Source: Rotaria sordida (taxonomy: Eukaryota; Rotifera; Eurotatoria; Philodinida; Philodinidae). Taken from it: DNA of 64,000 bases. Shown piece after piece: positions 23,001-33,409 of the stretch. The stretch is taken from contig CAJNOL010000010.1 of the NCBI GenBank assembly GCA_905250125.1, forward strand, positions 245,702 to 309,701, read 5' to 3'. The number at the start of each line of letters is the position of its first letter. The first letter of the stretch is position 1. The notes below the pieces were generated by a model that was not told the DNA's origin, did not search any database, and saw only the letters and a list, made by a program, of their open reading frames with translations. The translations under genes and the position numbers were made by a program.

Positions 23001-25225
23001 AAGGCAATTCAATTTTCGTGTTTCCTAAAAATTCATTTTTGAAGAGTTGACAACCGTTTTACGTTGATACGAACTTTTGAAAAAAGTACTTGCAGCTTCA
23101 GTTGAATAAAAGCTACAGCTTAGTTCAATATCACACAGAACGACCGACTCCGATAATTTTTAACATATTCGACAAAGGACTTATAGAATAAACGAAAATC
23201 TGTTGACTAACAATTAAAATTTTCTTTTTTAGATCTTCTAAAATGTCTCTCACTTTTCTTCAATAAAAATAGATAAAACAAACTTTCCAATCACCCATTA
23301 CTAATAAACGCACTTCATTAAAAATTTGTACGAGCATTGCATAATATGATGCAAAATTTGTCGCCATATATATTTTAGATTTATATTCATCAAAGCTAAA
23401 ATATATAAAATAAGTTCTATTTCTTTTTACATGTATGTTCAATTTTACGTCAATGGTTGCCAATGATAAATTGATGATTTTAATCGTTTCATTAATTCAT
23501 GTTGTCGTTTAAGATTTAATTCTTCACGTTTTTCAGGACTCATTGCTAACGTATTTATTGGTGCTTTACAAAAAAAGAAAAAAAAACCATACAAACATAA
23601 ATATAAAAAGAAGGCGAGGGTTGATTATTGTTGAAAATGGTCCCCTAGAGAAATTTAATTACTTCTATGTCAAACAATCACACAGGCTGTTTGAAAGTAA
23701 ATCCTGGTAGAATTAGTCATATAATACTTGTTTGCACTGTGCGCAAGTCGATTGAAATAGTCCATCGCTGTCACATATACATTAAACGTGACTGTTGATG
23801 ACAATCAGCACTTATTATCTACCCATCTCATGAGCAACCAAGGTGTTTGTTACGTTTTAGGTGCTTCCAAATGGTATAAGAACATCGAAGCACAAAATAC
23901 TGATCGCACAAAGAAATCTTAAGAACAGTTTTAAAGATAAGTTTTTGAGCCTTTCTTAATGGTATTCAGTAGATTTCGATATAAAAATTACGATTTTGGG
24001 TGGAAACTTGAATGATATTCTGAATCAGCATCCCAAATTGAGTGGACTTACGTATATTTCGAATATATTTGCAACCTTTTTTTTCGTCAAAATATTTACT
24101 CCTGGTTCCTCTCAGCATTGAGTCATAAAGTAAATATTATGAAAATTCTACTTTTATTGTTTATTCATCTGCTATTTGGAGTTTTACTATCGTTTTGTAA
24201 CGTTAGGACTTCGCTCTTACTATCAAAATACCTTTTAGATGAAATTCATTTTTTGATCCAACCTTGAGGGAAACCAGGAGTGAACTTCTCGACGAGAGAA
24301 GTTTGCGAAAATATATGACATACACGTAACTCCACTCAGTCTGGGATGCTGATTTAGTATATCATATTATTTTTCACACTAATTGTAATTTTCATATCGA
24401 GATCTACTGAATGCCATCAAGAAAGGCTCAAAACTTTATCTCGAGAAGGATCCCTAGGATATCTTTGCGCTGCCAGTGCTTTTTCCCCGATGTTCTTATA
24501 TCATTTTGAAGCGCTTGAGAAATAATTTTGAACCATATAAAAATAGTCAGGTTGCTCATGACATGGATAGATAAAAAGTATCAATTATCATCAACAGTCG
24601 AGTTAAATATACTTATGACTAATTCTACCAAAGCTCACTTTCAGACACCTTGTGTGATCGTTTGACATAGAAGAAATCAAATTTCTCGAAGAAGCCAATT
24701 TCAACGATTTATCGATCCCTTCTTTCTATAAAATATTTACGCTCTGTATTTATTAAATTTTGTATAACATTTTGTGCTATAGTTTGTAATTCACGTTGTT
24801 CAATTGGTAAACGTCGTTCAGCTAAATGATCTGCAAGTAATTTTATATCCACTTTCAGACGTTGTGGTTCAATATCTATGCAAAAAAAGAATCAAACTTT
24901 CTTTTTATGAATACGTCAAAGAAAAACAGAATTTTACCAGATAGAATTGTATTTATTGTTTCTTCAAGTTGTTTTGGTAAGACACTTGTATGATTAAATT
25001 TTCCTTTATGTTCTTTAAAAAACGCTAATTTTCTATTATCAGATGTTAATTGTTTACTAACATCTGGATCAAGTTCAAGTTGAACATTACGTGGAAGATT
25101 TTGAACAAACTATACGAATATTATTTATTATGATATTTAGAAAACAAAACAAAGCAAAAGAAAGAATAACTCACTCGACGTGAAATATAATTAATAATTA
25201 AAAAAGAATTTCGAGAAAAAATCAT
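20096..25225 (-). CDS. METTL17: METTL17 / RSM22-like mitochondrial small-ribosomal-subunit assembly factor, 517 aa
   Basis: Fourteen exons join in frame (minus): 25225-25175, 25109-24938, 24875-24741, 23563-23449, 23395-23302, 22694-22621, 22561-22393, 22311-22198, 22130-22062, 21545-21420, 21363-21268, 21187-21118, 21061-20935, 20237-20096. The N-terminus MIFSRNSFLIINYISRR is a short basic-hydrophobic mitochondrial presequence. Residues about 165-195 (YKSKIYMATNFASYYAMLVQ) and the SAM-binding-like FDFGSGVGSAMWAAM match METTL17, followed by DLVVADHTLFEFENRFERL, KPGGFLILVEQGT and the cysteine motif CPHDLTCPKKQLNIPC that binds an Fe-S cluster in METTL17/Rsm22. The family assembles the mitochondrial 12S rRNA/small subunit. 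A Glu/Asp/Asn-rich insert (exon 10) precedes the cysteine motif. The C-terminal RRRRAYRT is basic, as expected for rRNA binding. Introns 3, 5 and 13 contain foldback elements. Confidence 0.92.
20260..20915. repeat. Foldback element in METTL17 intron 13
   Basis: TGCAAAAGTCTTCGGACAAA near 20272 pairs with TTTGTCAAGGCTTTCGCA near 20882; CATTCTTTCCGAATATATAT near 20353 pairs with ATATTCAGAAAGAACGAAAA near 20815. A nearly perfect hairpin (ACTATTTTGTATTTT with its complement) lies at about 20680-20730. Its end is about 20 nt from the 5' splice site at 20934. Confidence 0.75.
22740..23296. mobile_element. MITE-like element with perfect 17-bp terminal inverted repeats in METTL17 intron 5
   Basis: Bases 22740-22756 read GGGTGATTGGAAAGTTT and 23280-23296 are the exact reverse complement. 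The 557-bp interior is AT-rich and non-coding. Read on the minus strand it begins 5 nt after the exon 5 donor (GTAAT then GGGTGATT). Removing it leaves a 50-nt intron. A clean target-site duplication is not evident. Confidence 0.85.
23610..24726. repeat. Foldback element in METTL17 intron 3, about 1.1 kb
   Basis: Matching arms: GAGAAATTTAATTACTTCTA and TGTCAAACAATCACACAGG near 23648 against TTTGACATAGAAGAAATCAA and ATTTCTCG near 24661; AGTCATAAAGTAAATA and TCCTGGTTCCTC near 24100 pair with the AACCAGGAG region near 24270. The axis is near 24170. The end is about 14 nt from the donor at 24740, and flanks sum to about 60 nt. Confidence 0.85.
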
Positions 25226-25322
25226 CTAAAAAGACATGGATCATATTGCAAATTTCTTTACTGTGAATAAAAAGAAAAGAAATTAAAGATAAACAAAAAC
25301 TAAACAAACAAATGAAGATCAA

Positions 25323-27002
25323 TTAAAGTCCAAGTGTTTTTCGAACACTACGCTTTGCCATTTCATCAAATTTTTCACGATTTTCTCGGAACATTTTTGC
25401 AGCATCAACATTTGCTGGACTTGCTTCATTTGGTTCTATGAGAAAATAAGATATAAACGTTAAAGATTAAGATTAGAATATATTTACCAGCAAGTAAAGA
25501 AACAACTGAAAGTAAGATCTTCTCAATACTTTGTACAGGACTCCATCGTTCAGCACTTGTTTCATAGCCCTAAAAATAATATTTTGTCAAAAAAAAAAGT
25601 ATCTAGATTAGAGCTCAGTGGATTGGCTCCGCGGATTCGAGTTTGAGATCAATCGAAGGTTTAAGTCTCGATCCAGAAATGTGTAGTGCTGGTGCAAATA
25701 CTGAAATACCTATTCTCTTAAAATATGTCCTTTTCGTAGCGGTATGATCTAGTGTACCAGCGTGATCAGTGTGTACTAACTACAATGAGTTGGTGATGTC
25801 AATGTTCAGTATACTGAAAACGCATGTTCCTATCCTGATTCAAAAAATTTGGATTAATTAAGTTCGACCTCGGGTCCATAAATGTTGAACCCAATGAACT
25901 CTAGCCTATGCAGTTATGAATGAAAAAAAGGATATTAGTAAGAATGTTGACAGATAATTAGTTTTAGACAGTCATTTCTTATTATAATATATCAGATAAA
26001 AGTGACTGGTGAATATTTTTCGAGAATAGAATTTCTTCCAGGCATGTCTTTTAAGAAGAAAGCGCATCTATTAAGAATACAATTTGTAAATTATTATTTA
26101 ACAAATCAACACCAGAGAAATTCTTTGTTGTTTATGTTTGCCCAAAAATGTTTAGAAGCAGAATGCAATTCGCAATACATATTTCCATATAAAGTTAAGA
26201 AAAATTTACTATTAGAAAACTGCGCGTTTTGTCAAACACAAATTCGAACCAGAGTCAGTCTAGAAAATTTACTTTGTATCGCATCTAAGTTCGAATTTAC
26301 AAAAATGTGAACACACAATATCCTACAAAACATTCTTGTTTAATATCATGTCAATAAGTAGATGAACATATTGCAGATTACATTCGACTTCTTTGTTTTT
26401 TGGCTTTTAAACACTCTAGGCTCATTGATCAACATAAGTATCTTTTCTACGACAATGAATTTAACATTTAAGTATGATAACATTCTTTAAGAATATTTCT
26501 ATTGTAAATTTTGATTATCTTACCATTGGATCATCACCAGGTGCATGTAAAATTGAAATACATACTCTTCCATCAGGATAAACTAATAAAAAATAAAGAA
26601 TAAAAATAAATCATTAATATTTATATAATCTATTAATATACCATTTGGATGGAAAATTTCACTAACAAATTTCATTTTGGGTGGACTTAATGGATAATCA
26701 CTTGGAAAATGAAGACGAGTAACAAAGACTCCAAATTCGAATGGTGTACCACTCGGTCCTCTAATAATTAAATAAAAACAAAACGATTCCATCAAATATT
26801 TTCGTCTTATACTAACGTAATAAGTGCTTCCCATTCAAAAAAATTTTCGTCACTAATAGGTCCAGCTAAAATTCCATCTGGTGGATTATTTGTTAATTCT
26901 ATAGTAAGTTACAAGTCGAATATGTTTGTGTTTTTGTCATTTATAACTTTTATTCTTACGTTTATATTCAGCAATTAACCGTCGTAATGCCGAACCAGCC
27001 AT
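25323..27002 (-). CDS. UBE2G2: Ubiquitin-conjugating enzyme E2 G2, 165 aa
   Basis: Six exons join in frame (minus): 27002-26960, 26898-26817, 26760-26642, 26582-26524, 25569-25488, 25435-25323. At 165 residues it equals human UBE2G2. Visible landmarks: MAGSALRRLIAEYKQL start, [51 protein letters not shown] with catalytic Cys89, the acidic-loop insertion HAPGDDPMGYETSAERWSP typical of the G2/CDC34 type, and the C-terminal KTLGL. UBE2G2 works at the ER with gp78/HRD1-type E3s and AUP1 in ER-associated degradation. Intron 4 (26523-25570) is long and repeat-bearing; the others are about 50-75 nt. Confidence 0.96.
25607..25915. repeat. Inverted-repeat element with tRNA/SINE-like arm in UBE2G2 intron 4
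   Basis: The left arm reads like a degraded tRNA promoter: A-box-like TTAGAGCTCAGTGGATTGG, then B-box-like GGTTTAAGTCTCGATCC about 40 nt later. The right arm (25861-25915) is a diverged reverse complement of it (GGGTCC, TGAACCCAATGAACTCTAG). No intact tRNA cloverleaf can be folded, so it is not a tRNA gene. Could be a tRNA-derived SINE pair or simple foldback. Confidence 0.45.
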
Positions 27003-27093
27003 CTGAAAATATTCTAATAGATAATATTTAAAAGAAAAAAAACAACAATGTTCTTTTTATTTTTCTCTTAACAAAACGTATAAAAAAAACAAA

Positions 27094-30072
27094 TTATGTT
27101 TTCGTTTGTTGAGATTTAACATATGTATCTAAATAATGACTAAGTAATCGAGCTGGATGATTTGCTAATGATAATGTTCGACTACTAGGTAACTGTGTTA
27201 TTGAAACAAGTTCACCTTGAAAATAATCAATATTTGGTAATTGTGCTAAATTTTCAAGACCAGCTCGATTATACAAACGTCCATCAACAAGACCACCTGA
27301 AATTTTTGAAAAGTTTATGTATAAATAAAAATAAAAAAAACATTATAGATTTTTTTTTTGTTTTTACCTATTAATAATAAATTATTTCGGTATTTTTTAA
27401 GTAATTTAAAAGCTAATGCTAAATTATTCTGTTTATGAAATAAATAAATTGTTTCAAAACCAAATGATAAAATTGGTGGAAGAAAATTCTCATATTGAAT
27501 ATCATTTGCTAATGCTAAACTAAAACAAAAACAATCTATATATATATATGTACATAGGATAGGCCAAAAGTGAGTGCTCATAGTTCATATTCATGAGGAA
27601 AAAGTTGCAGAAAACCGTTTTGAAGTATTACTATTGGTTGGGTGTAGGTGCGGGTAAAGACAAGATACTCACTTACACTCACCTTGGCTTTTTTTCTACT
27701 GTATATTAGAGGGTAGAATTTTTTGGTTGAAACCGACAGTGATACTTCAAAAACATTTCTTTCCAACCTTCTCCCATGGATATAAACACTCCTTTATGCT
27801 CAGTCAAAAAACAAAAATCAGCCTATTTGGTCAAACTATGGCAGAGGTATTCTAATGTTTTTTTATATGGTAAAGTAACTGTTGGTCCATCTCCTGTATT
27901 TATCTTTTTTTATTTCTTTAAATAATTACTGTGGAACTATTCGTGGAAATTTTGTAAATGTGAATCCATTTTTCATAAATTGCATTTTTGCAATTGTATA
28001 TCGAACTAAAAAAAAGCAATATTTAATCTTTTTACTTTTATTTTTAATAAAAATCTATTTACTTGATGGAACAATGCAAACTTCTTGACAAAGTAAAACA
28101 ATACGACTTGATTCAAGTATTTCACGAAAATGTCGCGCTCGAAATTGATCATATTCCGAAGCCTAGAAATATCAAGATTAAACTCATACAATTCGAAAAC
28201 ACATATAAAACTTATTTGATTAATCAAGATTTTAATGAGAGGAATTAGGGAAACATCAATTCCTGATTATTTTTTTACACAAAAGATAACTCTTCAAATG
28301 AGACTTGCTCAAAATTTGATCACGCAATCTAATACTTTTGTCAAAATACGATTGAAATGTGTAAGAAAAAGAAAAATTCTCTATCTTAGAACTATCTTGT
28401 AGTATTAACTGCTGCATAGCGACAGATTCAATAACTCATATCTTCTCTACAACTATGAGTAGCTGTAGCTTTAAACAGACGACCGATCAGACGCAGAGTT
28501 CTTGCGCTCAAGATCTTGAGCTTGCTATACGTACTAACTAATCATATATTACTACACACAAGAGTAGATATATGTCACAATGTAGTCAGCATGCTATGAA
28601 ATGGATGATCCGAGATAAATACCCTTTAGTGACTTGTTCAGGATCATTCCATGGCTGGTGGTAGTAAGGTTTTTACGCAATACTTTGTGTATACATGTCA
28701 AACAGTGTAGCCACTTAGTCATGGTGACTGAAAAGTGTAAAAATTGATTGATATGGGCTGAAACCCTAAATTTTTCAACCAATCCCTCAGGTTTTTTATC
28801 CATTGAACACCATTGCTCGAGCATAATAGCTAAGAACTTCTAAATTTGTGTGATCATTGTGAATACTGAATGCTGATCATTTAACAAGTTTAATTTCTTT
28901 TGTCATAAAATACTGATAGCTTCTAACTCTCGTTCTACCCACGATAGGAATTCAAAGTGTTAGCTCTTAATAGTTACTGAAATAGCGCTATTCTCTCCCA
29001 AAAATAAACTCATAATTCACCCGACGGATATTAGTTTCGCTAAAACACTGCACCAGAAATTCGAAAATGTTTTTAAATTATTCACTCAAAGTATAAGGAT
29101 TAACTAGTTGTGTGGTTTGAGAAATTCATTGAAAAGAAACATTCACTATTACAACATACATAGACAGACAAGGATCGTCAATGTTAACATATCTCTCGTA
29201 GTTACTGTCCATCATAATCATGTAAAGGGGAAAAAACATTCACATATAAAAAAGTTGTCAAGAAGATTTCACACTCGCTCGGACACAAAATCATTTTATA
29301 TATTTTGTGTTTTTTTTCCACTTCTTCTGCTCTTGCAAGCTATTCAAAAATAAAGAAACTTGACAAAAAAATCGTACTTTATAAAGACACTGGTACTCGA
29401 AGATTTAATCATATTTTGTTAAGTATAACAGTAGCATCGGATAGATCGAGACAAATTAAATAAGTCTCACTTGAAAAATTTGCGGTTATATGTACCATGC
29501 ATTAAGAATCTTCAGTGTGAAAAATGAAGAATTCGTGCATTCCCGAACAGGAAATCCTGCTATGGTTTTGATGTTAATATAAAAATGAATCAATCAAAAA
29601 ATAAATTTGTCTCACAATAGATGTAAATTTTTCTCGGTTAAACATTTTTTTATAGAAACATAGGAAAACTAATGTAAGGGTATAAGTTTGTGAAACACTC
29701 ATATTTCGATCAAATTTCAATATAAAGAATATCCAATATGAAGAAATAATTTAAAATAGAAAATAATATTCATACAAGTTCAATATCTTCTTGATCAAGA
29801 AGAATTTTATTTTTTATTTGTTCTCGATAACAATCTTCAACAGGATCTGGTAATGGTTTTTCAAGTACAGGTAATGTAATATCTTCTATAAATCGAAGTA
29901 AATCTGGTCGTGAACGTGGCATTCTTGTATTCATTTTTAAATGACGAATACATGATATTGTCGATGGACGAGAAACTAAAACAAATTTCCAAGACTATAA
30001 AATCTTCTAATTATAAAAATAAATAAAAAAGAAAACAAAGTAGAACATACCAAGTCTCAATATTGAATACAT
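27094..30072 (-). CDS. MRPL10: Mitochondrial ribosomal protein uL10m (MRPL10); gene model lacks one internal exon
   Basis: Supported minus-strand exons: 30072-30051 (MYSILRL), 29975-29776, 27519-27368, 27296-27094. The N-terminus is a basic presequence (SILRLVSRPSTISCIRHLKM). The C-terminal half matches uL10m: NDIQYENFLPPILSFGFE, FKLLKKYRNNLLLIGGLVDG, LENLAQLPNIDYFQGELVSI and LLSHYLDTYVKSQQ. The start at 30072 was chosen because it alone gives the phase needed by exon 2. Between 29776 and 27519 the segment equivalent to human MIAVCQNVAL...PNQ should be encoded on the minus strand, with phase 0 at its start and 2 leftover bases at its end. I cannot find it there; a matching block lies on the opposite strand at about 28069-28241. 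The gene may therefore be broken or the assembly locally flipped. Confidence 0.75.
28069..28241 (+). pseudogene. uL10m core exon in reverse orientation inside the MRPL10 intron
   Basis: The + strand encodes CKLLDKVKQYDLIQVFHENV then ALEIDHIPKPRNIKIKLIQF and YLINQDFNER. This matches the part of uL10m missing from the minus-strand model: human RMIAVCQNVAL is paralleled by YDLIQVFHENVAL and the later PNQ by INQ at similar spacing. It would end with exactly the 2-base overhang (GAG AG) required by the exon at 27519. However, the next bases are GAATTA rather than GT, and no acceptor precedes it. It is thus an inverted, apparently unspliceable exon copy; its 5' limit is uncertain. Confidence 0.55.
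28250..29770. other. MRPL10 intron sequence without recognised exons
   Basis: Mixed-composition sequence searched on the minus strand for the missing uL10m exon without success. Open frames at 28594-28824 (-) and 29108-29353 (+) show no family resemblance. Confidence 0.4.
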
Positions 30073-30772
30073 AATCAAAAACAAAATCTATATATGCGCC
30101 TTTATTTATTATCAATTGGTTTAATTCAGATGATTTCAAATTAATTTGATTGGACATTTTTCTAACTAATAAAAAATAAAGAACATAACCTCTTCGAATA
30201 TTTGTTTTTTATTCTTTATAAAACAAAATTTTTTTTTTATTTTTATTTTTCCAATCAATATATTTTGAACTCTAAAATTTTATTGGATGTAATTTGAACC
30301 ATAATGTATTATTATACATCAATCGATTTATATGTATATTCATATATACAAATTTTTTTTTCCTTCCTTCCTTTCTTATGGCCGAAACTTGTCAATCAAA
30401 AGTACATAGAACAGTAGAATCATCATCATCATCATCTAGTACATAAATGTATATACAACTTTTTTCCCTAGTTTTCTTTTTAGCTATAAACGATGATCAT
30501 CATAATGTTCTATTCGTTTCTTCTTCCTGCGAGTATTAGCAAAAAGAAAAAGAAGAAAGAGGAAAAAAAAAGAGAATCGATCGCTACTAGCATCAACGAG
30601 TAAAGAAATAAGAGCAAGAATGTGATTATACAGTTACTACTACTATCCGATGTTCTCGATTTTCATTGTTGATTCTTCTATTTGTAATTGAGTTCATATT
30701 ACATATTTAGATGTTATCATTTTGTTGTCCAAGATAAAAAAAAAGAAACAAACGTTTAATTACTTATGCTCT
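30073..30772. promoter_or_regulatory. Divergent intergenic region MRPL10 / Rac-like GTPase
   Basis: About 700 bp separates two head-to-head genes and should carry both promoters. It contains a TTCC-rich run at 30360-30377 and a (ATC)n microsatellite at about 30418-30437. No unambiguous TATA box was assigned. Confidence 0.45.
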
Positions 30773-31566
30773 ATGGCAAATAAATTAAATCCTCACCAAA
30801 GTGTTCCAATTAAATTGGTAATTGTTGGCGATGGTACTGTTGGAAAAACTTGTATGTTAATGTCATTTACAAGTAATACATTTCCTGAAGAATATGTACC
30901 AACAGTGTAAGTTATTTTGATTTTTTTTAGTTTCTTTTCAAAATAATAATAGTTATTATTTATTTATTTTAGTTTTGATAATTATACATCAAATATTGTT
31001 GTTGATAATGTTAAAGTTTCATTAGGTTTATGGGATACAGCTGGTCAAGAAGATTATGATAGACTTCGACCATTATCATATCCACAAACGGATGTATTTG
31101 TACTTTGTTTTAGTGTTATAAGTCCAACATCATTTACAAATATAACAAATAAATGGATGCCAGAAATTCGACATCATTGTCCTGATACACCAGTTATTTT
31201 ATGTGGTAAAATGAAAAAGATTTTTTTTTTGTAAATATTTGATTAAGATTTTATTTTTTGATAATATATTTAAGGAACAAAAATTGATTTACGTGAAGAT
31301 CGTGATTTTGTTAATCAATTACAAAAACAAAATCTTCAGCCAATTAAACGTGAACAAGGACAACGTTTATGTAAAAAAATTCGTGCTTTTAAATATGTTG
31401 AATGTTCAGCATTAACTCAAAAAGGTCTTAAACAGGTTTGTTTGTTTTATTTTCTTCTATATTTTACATTAAATTTATTATTTTATAGGTTTTTGATGAT
31501 GCTGTTCGAAGTGTATTATCACCTAAAACAAATAAAGTATCAAAATCATCATGTGTTTTTCTTTAA
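30773..31566 (+). CDS. Rho-family GTPase, Rac/Cdc42/RhoG-like, 201 aa
   Basis: Four exons join in frame: 30773-30906, 30973-31205, 31275-31435, 31489-31566. All GTPase motifs are present: P-loop GDGTVGKT (residues 19-26, with Gly21 at the Rac Gly12 position), switch I YVPTVFDNY, switch [31 protein letters not shown] for guanine recognition and [11 protein letters not shown]. The Rho insert helix ([19 protein letters not shown]) is present. The protein ends in CVFL, a CAAX box; terminal Leu predicts geranylgeranylation. It carries about a 10-residue N-terminal extension ([10 protein letters not shown]) and lacks a strong polybasic stretch before the CAAX, unlike Rac1. It likely controls actin at the plasma membrane. 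Closest to Rac/RhoG/Mig-2; exact orthology not settled. Confidence 0.95.
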
Positions 31567-32033
31567 AAAAAAACCTTACAAAAGCTATATACTCATAATA
31601 GTCATTGATGATCTCTTTGTAAATATATATTTATCTCAAACAACGATATTGTTCATGCGTGCTTACATGACAATCAAATAAAAGCTATAATAGACAACAA
31701 AAATTTTCATGTACACAATCTCTTGTTTTTTTTTGTCACAGTGCATTGTTTCGCTTATACTCTCTCGTTTTTCTTTTTTGGTCTTATTATTGAGCTTCCA
31801 TTGTTTTTTTTTTGTGTAAAAGTAAAGAAGTAGGTTCATTCATTTACTTTTTTTTTGTCTTCACATTTGTTCTTATTCATATTGTAATTTAGTGCGCATG
31901 TTTTTTGGCGTTCAGGTTTTTTTTTTATGAAGAAACAAAAAATAATAAACAAAAAATTAAATTTAAAATAAATTTTTTCTTTAGATTTAAGTGTTTTTGT
32001 TATGTAAGAAAATTTATAATTAAAAAACAGAAT
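31567..32033. other. Intergenic spacer Rac-like GTPase / CKS1
   Basis: 3'-UTR-like sequence with AATAAA at 31676, followed by T-rich sequence upstream of CKS1. No additional gene is seen; the frames at 31836-32096 (-) and 31442-31681 (+) are low-complexity. Confidence 0.5.
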
Positions 32034-33409
32034 ATGCCTGTGAAAGAAATATTCTATAGTGAAACATATAAAGATGATATGTATGAATATCGACATGTTA
32101 TTTTACCACCTGAACAAGCACAATTAGTACCACGAACACATTTATTAACTGAAACTGAATGGCGAAATTTAGGTGAGAAAATTTTAAAGATATCTAAATC
32201 CGGATTCGCGATTAGAAGAGGGACAAGATTCTCTGACTTTCTGCCAATTTTTTTACATAGCTTCGTGGTAACTTTGGACGTAAATCGAGTTTTGAAATAT
32301 TATTTGCATTCCTCCGGTAGAAAGTAAAATAAAAAAATGCAGAAAACTGTTGTTGCAAGATGAATAGGATTGGCGAAGGGATGACCAGGTGAGGGTTTTA
32401 TTCAGCATGAGAGCGTAGCCTCCTCATCGAAGATCAGGTCGGTCATCCAGGGATTTTTGATTATTGCACTACGTACTATGTGTCTGAGCTCCTTAAAAAT
32501 CAGTGTTTGCCCTTCCTAAAGGGAAAATTTGAATAAAAAACTGGGTTGGATCATGGTGGATTCCATTCTAGTCTTTCGCGGTCACCACTTCTAGCACTTT
32601 CTGCCAAATTTTTAGCTTCTCCCATCCCTAGAAAATATCGACAACCCTGATCTGAATATGAAAAAAAATATATATTGAAGATTTTATTCTATAGGATTAC
32701 AAATGTCAGCTGGATGGGTACATTTTATGTTACATAATCCAGGTTAGTAATTAAAATATTGTATTAATCATTAATTAAGGCCATAGGAAATAAAAAATGT
32801 ATGTAATGTAATGAAAAACTATATCGTTTTGATGTTTTGATTAGAAAACATTGTTACAGATAATAAATATTCTATAATATATTGAGAAAATGAGTATTCC
32901 TAATTGAATTTTCTATAAGATTGATTGACGAGACATTGATTTATATCAACACTGACATAAGTAATAAACTTGTTTTCTTTAGATCATATTATAAATTAAG
33001 TAACAAGAAAAAAATGTAACATTAAAAAAATTAATTTAAAATCTTGTTGTATTAATTTCTATCAAACAATATTACATTATGAAAACAATATAAATCAACA
33101 AAATTTTTTAAATATTTCATTCATAGATACATTCATCTATTGTATTAATGTAATGATTGAATTAACAACAAAAACAATTCTATTTTTCATTTAGATATTT
33201 TAAGTAAAACAACTTTATTAAGAACATCGAATGATAGATCTGAATTTAGAAAATTATTTTTTCTTTCTTAGCAATAAAATTTAATCTTTTCTATTTCATT
33301 TATTCATATAAAATAAAAAATTTTATTAGCATAATTGATTCTCATATATGTTCATTTGTTTTTAGAGCCACATGTTTTACTTTTTCGTCGGCCATTAAAA
33401 TCAACTTGA
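32034..33409 (+). CDS. CKS1: Cyclin-dependent kinase regulatory subunit (CKS1/Suc1), 76 aa
   Basis: Three exons join in frame: 32034-32172, 32695-32742, 33366-33409. The protein matches CKS almost end to end: [55 protein letters not shown]. It keeps the anion-pocket residues (Arg, Trp, Arg) and the HxPEPH hinge that permits beta-strand exchange. CKS binds CDK1/2 and steers multisite phosphorylation in the cell cycle. Length is close to human CKS1B (79). The 139-nt first exon ends with the usual TEWRNLG boundary. Intron 1 (522 nt) contains repeat-like GC-richer sequence; intron 2 (623 nt) is AT-rich. Confidence 0.95.
32235..32620. repeat. Repeat-like insert with short direct repeats in CKS1 intron 1
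   Basis: CTTTCTGCCAATTTTTTTAC occurs near 32237 and CTTTCTGCCAAATTTTTAGC near 32597, both followed by an AGCTTC motif. The roughly 360 bp between are noticeably richer in G+C than neighbours and include an inverted pair (GGGATGACC / GGTCATCC). It may be a degraded transposon. Confidence 0.5.

Noticed and set aside
25607-25675. tRNA gene
   Set aside because: Box-like words only; no foldable acceptor stem or anticodon arm.
26002-26310. 102-aa open frame on + inside UBE2G2 intron 4
   Set aside because: No start context, domain or splice pattern; lies in repeat-like sequence antisense to the gene.
28594-28824. Minus-strand frame as the missing MRPL10 exon
   Set aside because: Its translation does not resemble uL10m, unlike the + strand block at 28069-28241.
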